From contig NZ_JBHSHQ010000028.1 of assembly GCF_042652985.1 (NCBI RefSeq), positions 73,389-137,388 of the forward strand: 64,000 nucleotides of DNA, in the 5' to 3' direction. This DNA is from Ruoffia tabacinasalis. GTDB taxonomy: Bacteria > Bacillota > Bacilli > Lactobacillales > Aerococcaceae. The translations under genes were made by a program, and so were the position numbers. This document shows positions 53,813 to 62,756 of the stretch, piece by piece (positions within the stretch are counted from its first letter, which is position 1; every line of letters starts with the position of its first letter). The notes under the pieces are model-generated. The model was not told the origin of the DNA and ran no database searches. It saw only the letters and a program-made list of their open reading frames with translations.

Positions 53813-54412
53813 TTAGTTTTTAATTAATAATTTGAAGGCATAACTCAAGCCGTCTTGGGTTGAGTTAAACTGCTCAGCTTTTATCGCTTTCTCAACGCGT
53901 TTAATTTCACGTTGCGAATAACCAAGGCCTTCGAGCGCTTCGATGACTTTCTCATTAATCTCATCTGATGCACTTGTGTTTTGTGTTGTGTCACTCTTAG
54001 CTACTTCAGAGGCAAAGTCTAATTGTCCTCTCAAGTCTAGGACCATTTGCTGGGCTGTCTTTTTACCCACACCTGGAAACTTCGTGAGATACTGGCTGTC
54101 TCCTGATTCAATCGCTTGAATTAAGCCATCATGATCATCTAAAGCTAAGATAGATAAAGCACTTTTAGGTCCAATCCCGGACACTTTATTCAACTTGTGG
54201 AACAATTGTTTTTCATTCGCATCATAAAAACCGTATAAAGTCATTGAATCTTCTCGAGTAACTAACTCAACTTGACATTGAACTGTTTGACTTAAGTAGT
54301 CTTGCCAACGAAAAGGATTGGCTGTAATAATTTTATAGCCAATCCCATTAACATTGATAACAATATATTGTGGTGTAACAGAGTATAATATTCCTTCTAT
54401 AAATTCATACAT
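53813..54412 (-). CDS. ruvA: Holliday junction branch migration protein RuvA
   Basis: A 199-residue tetrameric junction-binding subunit. The OB-fold N-terminus (MYEFIEGILYSVTPQYIVINVNGIGYKI), two helix-hairpin-helix motifs (LNKVSGIGPKSALSIL, LTKFPGVGKKTAQQMVLDLRG) and the C-terminal three-helix domain that docks on RuvB are visible. Start is ATG after AGGTGGAG. It lies between the msrB pair and ruvB. Confidence 0.97.
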   Translation of the reverse strand: MYEFIEGILYSVTPQYIVINVNGIGYKIITANPFRWQDYLSQTVQCQVELVTREDSMTLYGFYDANEKQLFHKLNKVSGIGPKSALSILALDDHDGLIQAIESGDSQYLTKFPGVGKKTAQQMVLDLRGQLDFASEVAKSDTTQNTSASDEINEKVIEALEGLGYSQREIKRVEKAIKAEQFNSTQDGLSYAFKLLIKN

Positions 54413-54419
54413 AGTCTAA

Positions 54420-54857
54420 TTACTCCACCTGGCTTTTGTATTCACTGTAACCCGCTTCATCCATCTCTTCAAAAGGAATGAATTTTAATGAGGCTGAGTT
54501 AATACAATAACGTAAGCCACCTTGATCTTGTGGTCCATCGTTAAATACATGTCCAAGATGTGAGTCAGCATCGGTACTTCTTACTTCAGTTCTAACCATT
54601 CCGTGACTTAAATCGGTATTTTCGACAATATTTGTCTTTGTGATTGGTTGTGAGAATGACGGCCAACCACAACCCGCATTATATTTAGTACTACTTGAGA
54701 ATAAAGGTTCACCACTAACGATATCAACGTAAATGCCTTTTTCATAAAAGTCATCGTACTCACCCGTAAATGGTCGTTCTGTCCCTTCATGTTGTGTCAC
54801 TTGATATTGAGTATCGTTTAAGTTTTTAATTTGTTCTTGATAATCTAATTTAGCCAT
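54420..54857 (-). CDS. msrB: Peptide-methionine (R)-S-oxide reductase MsrB (copy 1)
   Basis: A 145-residue enzyme that reduces methionine-R-sulfoxide in proteins. The catalytic Cys is in GLRYCINSASLKF and the resolving Cys in GCGWPSFSQPI; HLGHVFNDGP is the substrate motif. No zinc-binding CxxC pairs are present. The start chosen is ATG 54857 with AGGAG 8 bases upstream; the longer frame from the GTG at 54866 overlaps that site. A second, clearly related copy lies 12 bases upstream, and the two differ mainly in the middle (residues ~75-95). Confidence 0.95.
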   Translation of the reverse strand: MAKLDYQEQIKNLNDTQYQVTQHEGTERPFTGEYDDFYEKGIYVDIVSGEPLFSSSTKYNAGCGWPSFSQPITKTNIVENTDLSHGMVRTEVRSTDADSHLGHVFNDGPQDQGGLRYCINSASLKFIPFEEMDEAGYSEYKSQVE

Positions 54858-54868
54858 TATCTTCACTC

Positions 54869-55309
54869 CTATTTTACGTATTTAAGATATTCGCTATATC
54901 CTTTTTCTTCCATCTCTTCTTCAGGAATAAATGTTAATGCCGCTGAGTTAATGCAATAGCGCATACCACCTAGCTCTTCGATTCCATCTGGGAATACATG
55001 ACCTAAGTGTGAATCAGCATCGGAACTTCGGATTTCAGTACGTTTACGGTTCAAGCTGAAATCATCATGTTCAGTAACAAATGATTCTTCAATTGGTTGT
55101 GAAAATGATGGCCAACCGCAACCTGCATCATACTTATCTGAACTTGAGAATAATGGTTTCCCACTGACGATATCAACGTAAATACCTTTTTCATAGAAAT
55201 CATCATATTCTCCAGTAAATGGTCGTTCCGTTGCGCTCTCTTGTGTCACCTTGTATTGTAATTCATCTAATTTATTAATGTTTTCATTGTATTTTTCTGC
55301 TTTACTCAT
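54869..55309 (-). CDS. msrB: Peptide-methionine (R)-S-oxide reductase MsrB (copy 2)
   Basis: A 146-residue MsrB with the same motifs as its downstream neighbour: resolving Cys in GCGWPSFSQPI, HLGHVFPDG, catalytic Cys in GMRYCINSAALTF. Both copies keep the ERPFTGEYDDFYEKGIYVDI block. The divergence spread along the rest shows an old tandem duplication rather than a recent one. Its ATG overlaps the mutL stop codon (ATGA), so it is translationally coupled to mutL. Confidence 0.95.
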   Translation of the reverse strand: MSKAEKYNENINKLDELQYKVTQESATERPFTGEYDDFYEKGIYVDIVSGKPLFSSSDKYDAGCGWPSFSQPIEESFVTEHDDFSLNRKRTEIRSSDADSHLGHVFPDGIEELGGMRYCINSAALTFIPEEEMEEKGYSEYLKYVK

Positions 55310-57240
55310 CTAAATACCCCTTTCTCGTGTGTATCTTGGATTCGTTTGAATAGTTTCTCTAAAGTGTTTTGATCAAATTCGACAAACACTGGGCGTCCAT
55401 GTGGACAATGATATGGATCTTCTAATCCATCCAGTCCATGAATTAAAGCAATCGCTTGTTTATCATCTAAATAATGATTCGCTTTAATCGCGCCTCGACA
55501 ACTTTGCATAATAATTGACCGTTCTTTTAATTCTTGAACTGTCAAATCCGGTTGCTTATTCAATAGTTCTACTAAATCCGTTACTAATCCTTCGACCTCT
55601 TCATAATACAACCAATCCGGATAACTTTCCAACTTGTAGCTTGTAGGACCCATGAGTTCTAAATAAAGTCCTAATTTTTCAAATTGTTCTTCCAGTTCGC
55701 TAATTATCTCCATTTCACTTGTCGTAAAATTTATAATAATTGGCATAAGTAGCTGTTGTTGAATTGAAACATCGACTTCTTCGTTCATTAAGTCTTCATA
55801 ACGGATACGTTCTTGGGCCGCATGTTGGTCAATTAAATAAAATCCTGTCTCATTTTCTGCAATTAAATAAGTTCCATGAATTTGACCGACATATCTTAAA
55901 CTGTAAAAATCTAAGGAATATCGTTTGCTTTCTTCTACAGGCTGCTTATTTGTTGTCGAAGGATCGAAGTCAGTCGTTTGAATTGTTTCGTTCGTTGGTT
56001 CGCTTCGCTGATAGTTAACTTCAGTCGGTTCTCCAATGGAGCTACTTCGATTTGAGCCATTATTATTGAGTGCATTTTGCAATTGCTCTTTATAATCTGT
56101 CAGTTTCGCTTCGGGCTCTGTATCTTGACCCCTGTTTGGTTCGTTATTTGTTGATGGTGTTTTTTGCGTAAAGTTAAACTGAACTGGATCATAATTTGTA
56201 TTGTTTCTATTCACATTGGGCAAATCACTTTCTTCTAAAGAAGGGATTGGATTGACTACATCTAACGTTCTGTGCACCGCTTGTGTAATTAACTCACTTA
56301 ATTCATCTTCCTTACTTAAGCGCACCGTTTGCTTAGTTGGATGAACATTTACATCGACCAGTCTTGGATCGAGTTGAATGCGAATAATGGCAATGGGGTA
56401 ACGTCCAATCATCAATTGTCTACCATAAGCTTTGATTAATACTTCATCTAACATATAACTCTTCACTGAACGACCGTTAATAATCCAATGGATATATTGT
56501 TTGCTCGTACGAGTTAAAGTAGGTTTAGAAATGAAACCATTGATCGAGAAATCATCCGATTCGCTTTGGATTGGAATTAAATCTCTTGCTAATGCAGGTT
56601 GATACACACTCGCAATCACTTGTTGAAGATTATCGTTTCCATGACTGGCGAAAATCTCCTGACCATTGTGAGTCAGTTTAAACCGAATGTTAGGATAAGC
56701 TAAAGCAATTTTTTGGATGAATTTTAAGGAATGACTTAATTCTGTCTTGATCGTCTTTAAATGTTTAAGTCGCGCAGGTGTATTATAGAATAAACTATTC
56801 ACTTCCACCGTTGTACCGATCTTCGCTTGAGTCAATCCTTCTTCAATGATCTTAGACCCTTCTATCTCAATAAAATGCCTACTATCGTCATCTTCTGTCA
56901 TTGACTCGACACGAACTTTACTTACAGAACCAATACTTGCTAGAGCTTCTCCACGGAAACCTAAGGAATTGATATTGAATAAATCTGTTGTTTCGTAAAT
57001 CTTACTTGTCGCATGTGCCATAAACGCCATAGGTAAATCTTCGGCAATAATCCCTTTACCGTTATCGGTCACTTTAATTTGTTGAATACCTGCTTCGATT
57101 AATTCAACAATAATTTGTGTGCTTTCTGCATCGATAGCATTTTCCACTAATTCTTTTACTACTGAGGCAGGTCGTTCAACGACTTCCCCAGCAGCAATTT
57201 GATTCGCTAAAAAGTCTGGCATTTGCTTGATAATTCCCAC
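55306..57240 (-). CDS. mutL: DNA mismatch repair protein MutL
   Basis: A 644-residue GHKL ATPase that couples mismatch recognition to strand incision. N-terminal motifs ENAIDAESTQI, DNGKGI and SLGFRGEALASIGSV are present. The C-terminal domain carries the endonuclease motif DQHAAQERIRYE and later CPHGRPVFVEF, so this is the nicking type of MutL found in bacteria without MutH. A Ser/Thr/Asn-rich linker of about 120 residues joins the halves. The start is GTG at 57240 after GGAGGTGAT. It follows mutS by 21 bases. Confidence 0.97.
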   Translation of the reverse strand: MGIIKQMPDFLANQIAAGEVVERPASVVKELVENAIDAESTQIIVELIEAGIQQIKVTDNGKGIIAEDLPMAFMAHATSKIYETTDLFNINSLGFRGEALASIGSVSKVRVESMTEDDDSRHFIEIEGSKIIEEGLTQAKIGTTVEVNSLFYNTPARLKHLKTIKTELSHSLKFIQKIALAYPNIRFKLTHNGQEIFASHGNDNLQQVIASVYQPALARDLIPIQSESDDFSINGFISKPTLTRTSKQYIHWIINGRSVKSYMLDEVLIKAYGRQLMIGRYPIAIIRIQLDPRLVDVNVHPTKQTVRLSKEDELSELITQAVHRTLDVVNPIPSLEESDLPNVNRNNTNYDPVQFNFTQKTPSTNNEPNRGQDTEPEAKLTDYKEQLQNALNNNGSNRSSSIGEPTEVNYQRSEPTNETIQTTDFDPSTTNKQPVEESKRYSLDFYSLRYVGQIHGTYLIAENETGFYLIDQHAAQERIRYEDLMNEEVDVSIQQQLLMPIIINFTTSEMEIISELEEQFEKLGLYLELMGPTSYKLESYPDWLYYEEVEGLVTDLVELLNKQPDLTVQELKERSIIMQSCRGAIKANHYLDDKQAIALIHGLDGLEDPYHCPHGRPVFVEFDQNTLEKLFKRIQDTHEKGVFR

Positions 57241-57261
57241 AATATCACCTCCAAATAAATA

Positions 57262-59838
57262 CTATAGTTCTTGATGCCATTCATAAAGTTTTTGCATCGC
57301 TTCAATGGGTGTCATTTGATTAATATTCAACGAACGTAAATCATCCATAATAGATTGAATATTATCTGGTACCTTTTCTTGTACTAATTCAACTTCTCGC
57401 TCAGCGAATAAATCTAATTGGACTGCCCCAGATTCACGTAAGTTTTTCGCATTGGATTCAAGTTCAACTAAAATTTCTTGACTCTCTTCTAAGACGCTCT
57501 CTGGTAAGCCAGCTAGTTTAGCTACGTGGATACCGTAACTTTTATCTGCCGGTCCATCCAGCACTTTATGTAAGAAAATTAAATTTCCTTCGTATTCTTG
57601 CGCGCCAACGTGAATATTTTTTACTTCATCAATCGACTTATCTAATTCAGTTAGTTCATGATAGTGAGTTGAGAATATAGTCAGTGCTTTAACGTTTTTT
57701 GCGATGTATTTAATAATCGCTTCAGCTAAAGCCATCCCATCAAAGGTCGCTGTTCCACGTCCTATCTCATCAAATAATAGTAAACTATTCTCTGTCGCTT
57801 CTTCTAAAGCCACATTCGTCTCCATCATCTCAACCATGAATGTACTTTGACCACTCGTCGTGTCATCTGAACTTCCAATACGTGTAAAGATTTTGTCTAC
57901 GATTGGCAGTTTTGCTCGTTTAGCCGGAACAAAACAACCGATTTGGTTTAAAATAATACAAAATGCAATTTGGCGCATAAATGTACTTTTACCAGACATG
58001 TTAGGCCCAGTCAGTAAGAATAAAGATCGATCATCATCTGCCGATAACGAATTAGGTACAAAATTGGCTTTCCCAATTAAACTTTCGACAACTGGATGCC
58101 GTGAGTCTTCTAATTCAATTCTTTTAGCTTCATGGGTTAATTCCGCTCGCACATAGTCTTCGGACTCACTAATATTAGCAAAGTTGACTAAGACATCGAG
58201 TGTAGCTACTTCATGAGCAAGTTCTTGTAAGCCGCTCACATATTTGGCTACATGTTCTCTCAGTGCAATAAATAAATCATACTCTAAAGACGTTGATTTC
58301 TCTTGGGCCCCAAGAATAGTAGCTTCAATTTCTTTCAGTTCTTCAGTAATATATCGCTCGGCATTTGTCAGCGTTTGTTTACGAATATAACGGTCATCAT
58401 TAAAGTTCGCCGCTTGAAGTCGGCTAATTTCTATATAATAGCCAAATACTTTATTGTAACCGACTTTTAACGTTTTAAGGCCTGTCTGTTCACGTTCTCT
58501 CTTTTGTAGCTCTGAGAGCCATTTTTGGCCGTTTTCCAAGGCGTCTCTATATGTATCTAATTGTTCATTGACCTTGTCTTTTATAATATTTCCTTCAGTG
58601 ATTGAAATGGGAGGATCATCCACTAATACTGAATCGACGTATTCTAATAATGGTTTATATTCATCTAATAATTTAAAAGGCGTACTATTGACATCATGAG
58701 CTAAATGATTGTTAATGACTTCTAATATTTTGTTGATTCTAGGAATACCTTGTAATGAATTACGTAATTGATTTAAATCACGTGCTGTCGCATTTCCTAA
58801 ACTGATTTTCGTTACGAGTCGTTCTAAATCATAGATTTGGCTCAAACTGTCCATTAAATCCACACGTTCAAAATAAAAGCCCATTAAGTTTTCAACTTTT
58901 TGATGACGATCACTTAAATCATTCATATCAAGCAAAGGTTTATCTAACCATTGATGTAATTTACGACCACCCATGGCAGTTTTAGTTTTATCAATCAAGT
59001 CGAGTAAAGAACCTTTTTTCTTTTGCGAACGTAATGAGCGAGTCAATTCTAATTGTGACTTCGCATAGTAGTTCATTTGCATATATGAACTTAGTTCATA
59101 ACGCTCGACTTCTTTAATATGCTCTAAATTAGTAATATAAATACTTTCTAAATAGCCATAAAGCATATTTAAGTTTATTAATTCATCATTGGTTGGTTCA
59201 GCTATCTTCCATGAATGTGTTAATTCATGACTACTTTCGAATAAAGTAAAAAAACTACCTAAATGTTGTTTTAATTTCTCTAATAATTCAGTATCAATCT
59301 TGGAATCAACGATCACCTCTGAAGGGTTAATTCCTTTGACTTCGTTTACTAATTGATTCCAGATAGTCGTTTTGGTTAAATATAATTCCCCTGTCGAGAT
59401 ATCAATGTAGCTTAAATAATAACCATTATCACCGATATGGATACATGCAAGATAATTGTTCTCTTTTGTTGGTATCGCATCATCTTCAAGAATTGTCCCA
59501 GGTGTCACCACTCTGACGACTTCTCTTTTGACCATCCCTTTTGCTTGTTTAGGGTCTTCCATTTGTTCACAAATCGCGACTTTATAACCTGCTTCAATTA
59601 GGCGTTTTATATATTCTGTGGATGAGTGATATGGAACCCCGCACATTGGTATCGGATTATCAGCATTTTTATTTCTGGATGTTAAAGTGATTTCTAATAT
59701 TTTCGATGCTTGGATTGCGTCCTCATGAAATAACTCATAAAAATCCCCTAAACGATAAAATAAGAATGCATCCGGATAACTTTCTTTAATCTTTAAATAT
59801 TGTTCCATCATTGGCGTTTGTTTCGTCTTTTTTGCCAT
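57262..59838 (-). CDS. mutS: DNA mismatch recognition protein MutS
   Basis: An 858-residue ATPase that clamps mismatched DNA. The mismatch-reading domain has FYRLGDFYELFHEDA (the Phe-x-Glu element) near residue 28, and the ATPase domain has TGPNMSGKSTFMRQ, LLFDEIGRGTATFDG and IFSTHYHELTEL. A C-terminal dimerisation tail is present. It heads the mutS-mutL run after ymdB (10 bases). Confidence 0.98.
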   Translation of the reverse strand: MAKKTKQTPMMEQYLKIKESYPDAFLFYRLGDFYELFHEDAIQASKILEITLTSRNKNADNPIPMCGVPYHSSTEYIKRLIEAGYKVAICEQMEDPKQAKGMVKREVVRVVTPGTILEDDAIPTKENNYLACIHIGDNGYYLSYIDISTGELYLTKTTIWNQLVNEVKGINPSEVIVDSKIDTELLEKLKQHLGSFFTLFESSHELTHSWKIAEPTNDELINLNMLYGYLESIYITNLEHIKEVERYELSSYMQMNYYAKSQLELTRSLRSQKKKGSLLDLIDKTKTAMGGRKLHQWLDKPLLDMNDLSDRHQKVENLMGFYFERVDLMDSLSQIYDLERLVTKISLGNATARDLNQLRNSLQGIPRINKILEVINNHLAHDVNSTPFKLLDEYKPLLEYVDSVLVDDPPISITEGNIIKDKVNEQLDTYRDALENGQKWLSELQKREREQTGLKTLKVGYNKVFGYYIEISRLQAANFNDDRYIRKQTLTNAERYITEELKEIEATILGAQEKSTSLEYDLFIALREHVAKYVSGLQELAHEVATLDVLVNFANISESEDYVRAELTHEAKRIELEDSRHPVVESLIGKANFVPNSLSADDDRSLFLLTGPNMSGKSTFMRQIAFCIILNQIGCFVPAKRAKLPIVDKIFTRIGSSDDTTSGQSTFMVEMMETNVALEEATENSLLLFDEIGRGTATFDGMALAEAIIKYIAKNVKALTIFSTHYHELTELDKSIDEVKNIHVGAQEYEGNLIFLHKVLDGPADKSYGIHVAKLAGLPESVLEESQEILVELESNAKNLRESGAVQLDLFAEREVELVQEKVPDNIQSIMDDLRSLNINQMTPIEAMQKLYEWHQEL

Positions 59839-59848
59839 TTACATCTTC

Positions 59849-60631
59849 CTATCTAATTTGCTGACAAATTGTTTTAATTGATTTTGCTAATCCTGTTGAT
59901 GGATTGATATCGATGACAACTGCACTAATAACAGCTTCATTCGAAATTTCTTGTTCTAATCGCGTTGGCAATTGGCTTGTAAAGCGTCGAATGGAATCCT
60001 CCTTACGGAAACCAATCACACTATTTAAAGCACCTGTCATGCCGACATCTGATATATAAGCTGTCCCTTGTGGAAGGACTCTGCCATCATTTGTTTGAAC
60101 ATGTGTATGTGTCCCTACAAGTGCAGAGATTTGCCCATCAAATAAAAAGCCCATCGCTTGTTTTTCGCTCGTTGTTTCACCATGAAAATCAATAAAAATA
60201 TGGTTTGTTCTTTTCTTAACCGTTTCAATTAACGGCTTTAAGTAATTAAATGCATCGAGTGAAGGCTTCATAAATACATTCCCTATGACGTTAATAATAG
60301 CCAATTCCTTATCATTCACTCTAACATAGTGAACACCTTTACCTGGTGTTCCTTCTGGCATATTGACCGGGCGCACTAAACACTTTGCGTCTGAAATGAA
60401 TTCGTAAATATTTCGATTATCAAATGCGTGATTTCCTAGTGTAATCGCATCTACTCCAGATGACATTAGCCATTTATAAAGTGTTTCTGTAATTCCATGT
60501 CCGTCTGCAATGTTTTCACCATTTGCAATCGTAACTTGTGGTTTGTGTTCTTGTTTCAGTTGAGTTAAATATTTTTTTATTGCCTCTTGCCCACTTACTC
60601 CAACAATGTCGCCTATAAATAATATTTTCAT
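59849..60631 (-). CDS. ymdB: YmdB-type metallophosphoesterase
   Basis: A 260-residue phosphodiesterase of the TIGR00282 family; Bacillus YmdB hydrolyses cyclic nucleotides and affects motility and biofilm genes. Metal-site motifs are FIGDIVGVSGQ, NGENIADG, LGNHAFDN, DFHGETTSEK and VGTHTHVQTND. It is followed by mutS and preceded by rny, the conserved rny-ymdB pairing, but a strong terminator separates the two here. Confidence 0.94.
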   Translation of the reverse strand: MKILFIGDIVGVSGQEAIKKYLTQLKQEHKPQVTIANGENIADGHGITETLYKWLMSSGVDAITLGNHAFDNRNIYEFISDAKCLVRPVNMPEGTPGKGVHYVRVNDKELAIINVIGNVFMKPSLDAFNYLKPLIETVKKRTNHIFIDFHGETTSEKQAMGFLFDGQISALVGTHTHVQTNDGRVLPQGTAYISDVGMTGALNSVIGFRKEDSIRRFTSQLPTRLEQEISNEAVISAVVIDINPSTGLAKSIKTICQQIR

Positions 60632-60769
60632 GCGAGTCCTCTTTCCAGTTAATCTTACCTAGTATCATATCAATATTTCCATGTAAAATAAAGCCGACAG
60701 TATTATCCGACTTCTTCTGATTATTGCTTTATATTTATCGTTTTTAGCTTTTAAAAATACATTAATACC

Positions 60770-60806
60770 AAAAAAATAAACTACGAGCATTAACGCTCGT
60801 AGTTTT
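60770..60806 (-). terminator. Terminator after rny
   Basis: AACTACGAGC / GCTCGTAGTT stem with ATTAAC loop, followed on the minus strand by TTTATTTTTTT. Confidence 0.9.
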
Positions 60807-60813
60807 AACTCAA

Positions 60814-62373
60814 TTATTTGGCATATTCGACAGATCTTGTTTCGCGAATTACCGTTACTTTAATGTTTCCTGGATAATTCATCTCAGACTCGACACGTTT
60901 TCGAATGTCATGAGCCACCTTAGCCGCTTGTGCGTCATTGATTTTGTCTGGTCTAACTGCTACTCTGACTTCTCGTCCAGCTTGAATTGCATAAGCATGA
61001 GAGACACCATCAAAACTTGTTGAAATTTCTTCCAATTGTTCAAGTCGACGTATATAATTCTCAAGTGATTCACTTCTAGCACCAGGTCTTGCTGCAGAAA
61101 ATGCATCTGCTAAAGCAACTAACACTGATATCATTGAAGTTGGTTGAGTATCTCCATGATGGGAAGCAATTGCGTTAATAATAACGTCTGATTCTTTATA
61201 ACGTTTTGCAATCTCTGTCCCAATCTCAACGTGTGTACCTTCGATTTCATTATCTAATGCTTTACCTAAATCATGTAGTAAACCAGCTCGTTTAGCTACG
61301 ACAACGTCTTCACCTAATTCACCCGCCATATAGCTCGTTAATTTAGCTACTTCGATTGAATGTTTTAGGACGTTTTGACCATAACTAGTTCGATAAGCTA
61401 GTCGACCAATGATTTTAATCAAGTCTGGATGCAGTGAATGAATGCCTAATTCAAATGTAGCTTCTTCACCGACTTCTCGAATTTTTTCATCAACTTCTTT
61501 TCTAGCTCTTTCAACCATCTCTTCAATACGAGCAGGATGAATTCGTCCATCTTGGATTAATTTTTCTAAAGCAATTTTTGCAATTTGGCGTCGGATTGGA
61601 TCAAATCCACTTAATACGACAGTATCTGGTGTATCATCAATAATTAAATCGATACCAGTTAAGCTTTCGAATGTTCGAATATTTCTACCTTCTCTACCTA
61701 TAATACGACCTTTCATATCGTCGTTAGGTAATTGAACAACACTCACTGAATTGTCTGTGACAATATCGGTTGATGTTCTTTGAATTGCTTGTAGTATAAT
61801 ATTCTTCGCATTACGGTCTGCTTCGTCTTTAGCTTGTTGCTCTGCATCACGAACCATTATTGCTATGTCTTGAGTTAAACCATCTTTTGTTTCGTCAATA
61901 ATTAACTCTCTTGCATCGTCTCGAGACAATGCTGCGACACGTTCTAATTCATCTTTTTGTTGTTGAATTATTTCATTCACTCTTGCTTCTTTATCAGTAA
62001 CACTTTGTAGTCGTTTGTTCAAATCATCTTCTTTAGATTCAATATTTAATTCTCTTTTGTCTAAATTATTACTTTTTTGATCTAAATTTTCTTCTTTTTG
62101 AATTAAACGATTCTCGGATCTACTGACTTCATTGCGACGCTCTTTTAATTCCGCCTCAATCTCATTACGGTACTTTAGATTTTCTTCCTTCGCTTCGAAT
62201 AGCGCTTCTCGTTTAAGATTTTGAGCTTGTTTAATTGCATCGTCAACAATGACTTCAGCATTTGCTTTCGCACCCTCAATACGTTTATTGTCTGACACTT
62301 TTTTGATTAAAAAGCCGATTATAATTCCAACTATTAAAGCAACGATCGCGAAGGCGATTGACATAAAGTCCAT
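60814..62373 (-). CDS. rny: Ribonuclease Y
   Basis: A 519-residue membrane-bound endoribonuclease that starts decay of many mRNAs. An N-terminal membrane helix (about 5-25) is followed by a long Glu/Lys coiled coil, a KH domain (NDDMKGRIIGREGRNIRTFE) and an HD hydrolase domain with HSIEVAKLTSYMAG and HDLGKALDNEIEGTH, where the HD pair lies. The start is ATG 62373, 8 bases after AGGAGG; the longer GTG form at 62382 overlaps the ribosome site. It has a consensus promoter. Confidence 0.97.
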   Translation of the reverse strand: MDFMSIAFAIVALIVGIIIGFLIKKVSDNKRIEGAKANAEVIVDDAIKQAQNLKREALFEAKEENLKYRNEIEAELKERRNEVSRSENRLIQKEENLDQKSNNLDKRELNIESKEDDLNKRLQSVTDKEARVNEIIQQQKDELERVAALSRDDARELIIDETKDGLTQDIAIMVRDAEQQAKDEADRNAKNIILQAIQRTSTDIVTDNSVSVVQLPNDDMKGRIIGREGRNIRTFESLTGIDLIIDDTPDTVVLSGFDPIRRQIAKIALEKLIQDGRIHPARIEEMVERARKEVDEKIREVGEEATFELGIHSLHPDLIKIIGRLAYRTSYGQNVLKHSIEVAKLTSYMAGELGEDVVVAKRAGLLHDLGKALDNEIEGTHVEIGTEIAKRYKESDVIINAIASHHGDTQPTSMISVLVALADAFSAARPGARSESLENYIRRLEQLEEISTSFDGVSHAYAIQAGREVRVAVRPDKINDAQAAKVAHDIRKRVESEMNYPGNIKVTVIRETRSVEYAK

Positions 62374-62445
62374 ATGAGTCACCTCCTGATCTATGTAATT
62401 TTAAAGTATTCATTTTAGTGTTAAAATTAAATAAAATAAATAGTG

Positions 62446-62456
62446 TGCAACCACAC
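62446..62456 (-). promoter_or_regulatory. Small hairpin in the rny leader
   Basis: GTGTG / CACAC around a 4-base loop close to the predicted rny transcription start, followed by T/A-rich sequence. It could influence stability or RNase Y autoregulation. Confidence 0.25.
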
Positions 62457-62461
62457 ATACT

Positions 62462-62490
62462 ATCATATGACTATTTTGTCAATTAGTCAA
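62462..62490 (-). promoter_or_regulatory. Promoter of rny
   Basis: Minus-strand TTGACT (62485-62490), 17 bases, TATGAT (62462-62467): nearly consensus. Confidence 0.85.
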
Positions 62491-62678
62491 TCAATCACAA
62501 TTATAAAATATAGATATTTTCAAATTATTTTCTAATAGAAATCTCGGAGTAGGTGCTCAGGTCTATGAATGCTTAACTTTGAAGCTACCTGATGTAAATC
62601 GCTTACTATATTTTTTAGTTTATAAAATATTATTTAATTATTTTTCCTCGGAACTATCTAAGGGGATTATTCTTATGA
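62491..62678. other. Unassigned segment between recA and rny
   Basis: Between the recA terminator and the rny promoter. Most is AT-rich, but 62541-62604 is visibly more GC-rich and folds: TCAGGT...GCTT-AACTTTG-AAGC...ACCTGA, followed on the plus strand by TATATTTTTTAG. No ORF, tRNA or known riboswitch fits. Confidence 0.35.
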
Positions 62679-62730
62679 TTAAATTAAAGACCAGCCAGCC
62701 TGCTATAAAGTATAACAGGCTAACTGGTCT
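62679..62730 (-). terminator. Terminator after recA
   Basis: AGACCAG-CCAGCCTG pairs with CAGGCT-AACTGGTCT across a 13-base loop with one interruption. A T-rich TTTAATTTAAT follows on the minus strand. Confidence 0.75.
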
Positions 62731-62756
62731 AAATTATTGAAATTAATTATCTATTA

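Noticed and set aside
54420..55309. msrB pair as an assembly duplication
   Set aside because: The copies differ at many positions in DNA and protein, so they are real paralogues.
60691..60713. Second hairpin upstream of ymdB (AAGTCG/CGGCTT on the minus strand)
   Set aside because: Short, relies on a G-U pair, and follows a much stronger rny terminator; function cannot be supported.
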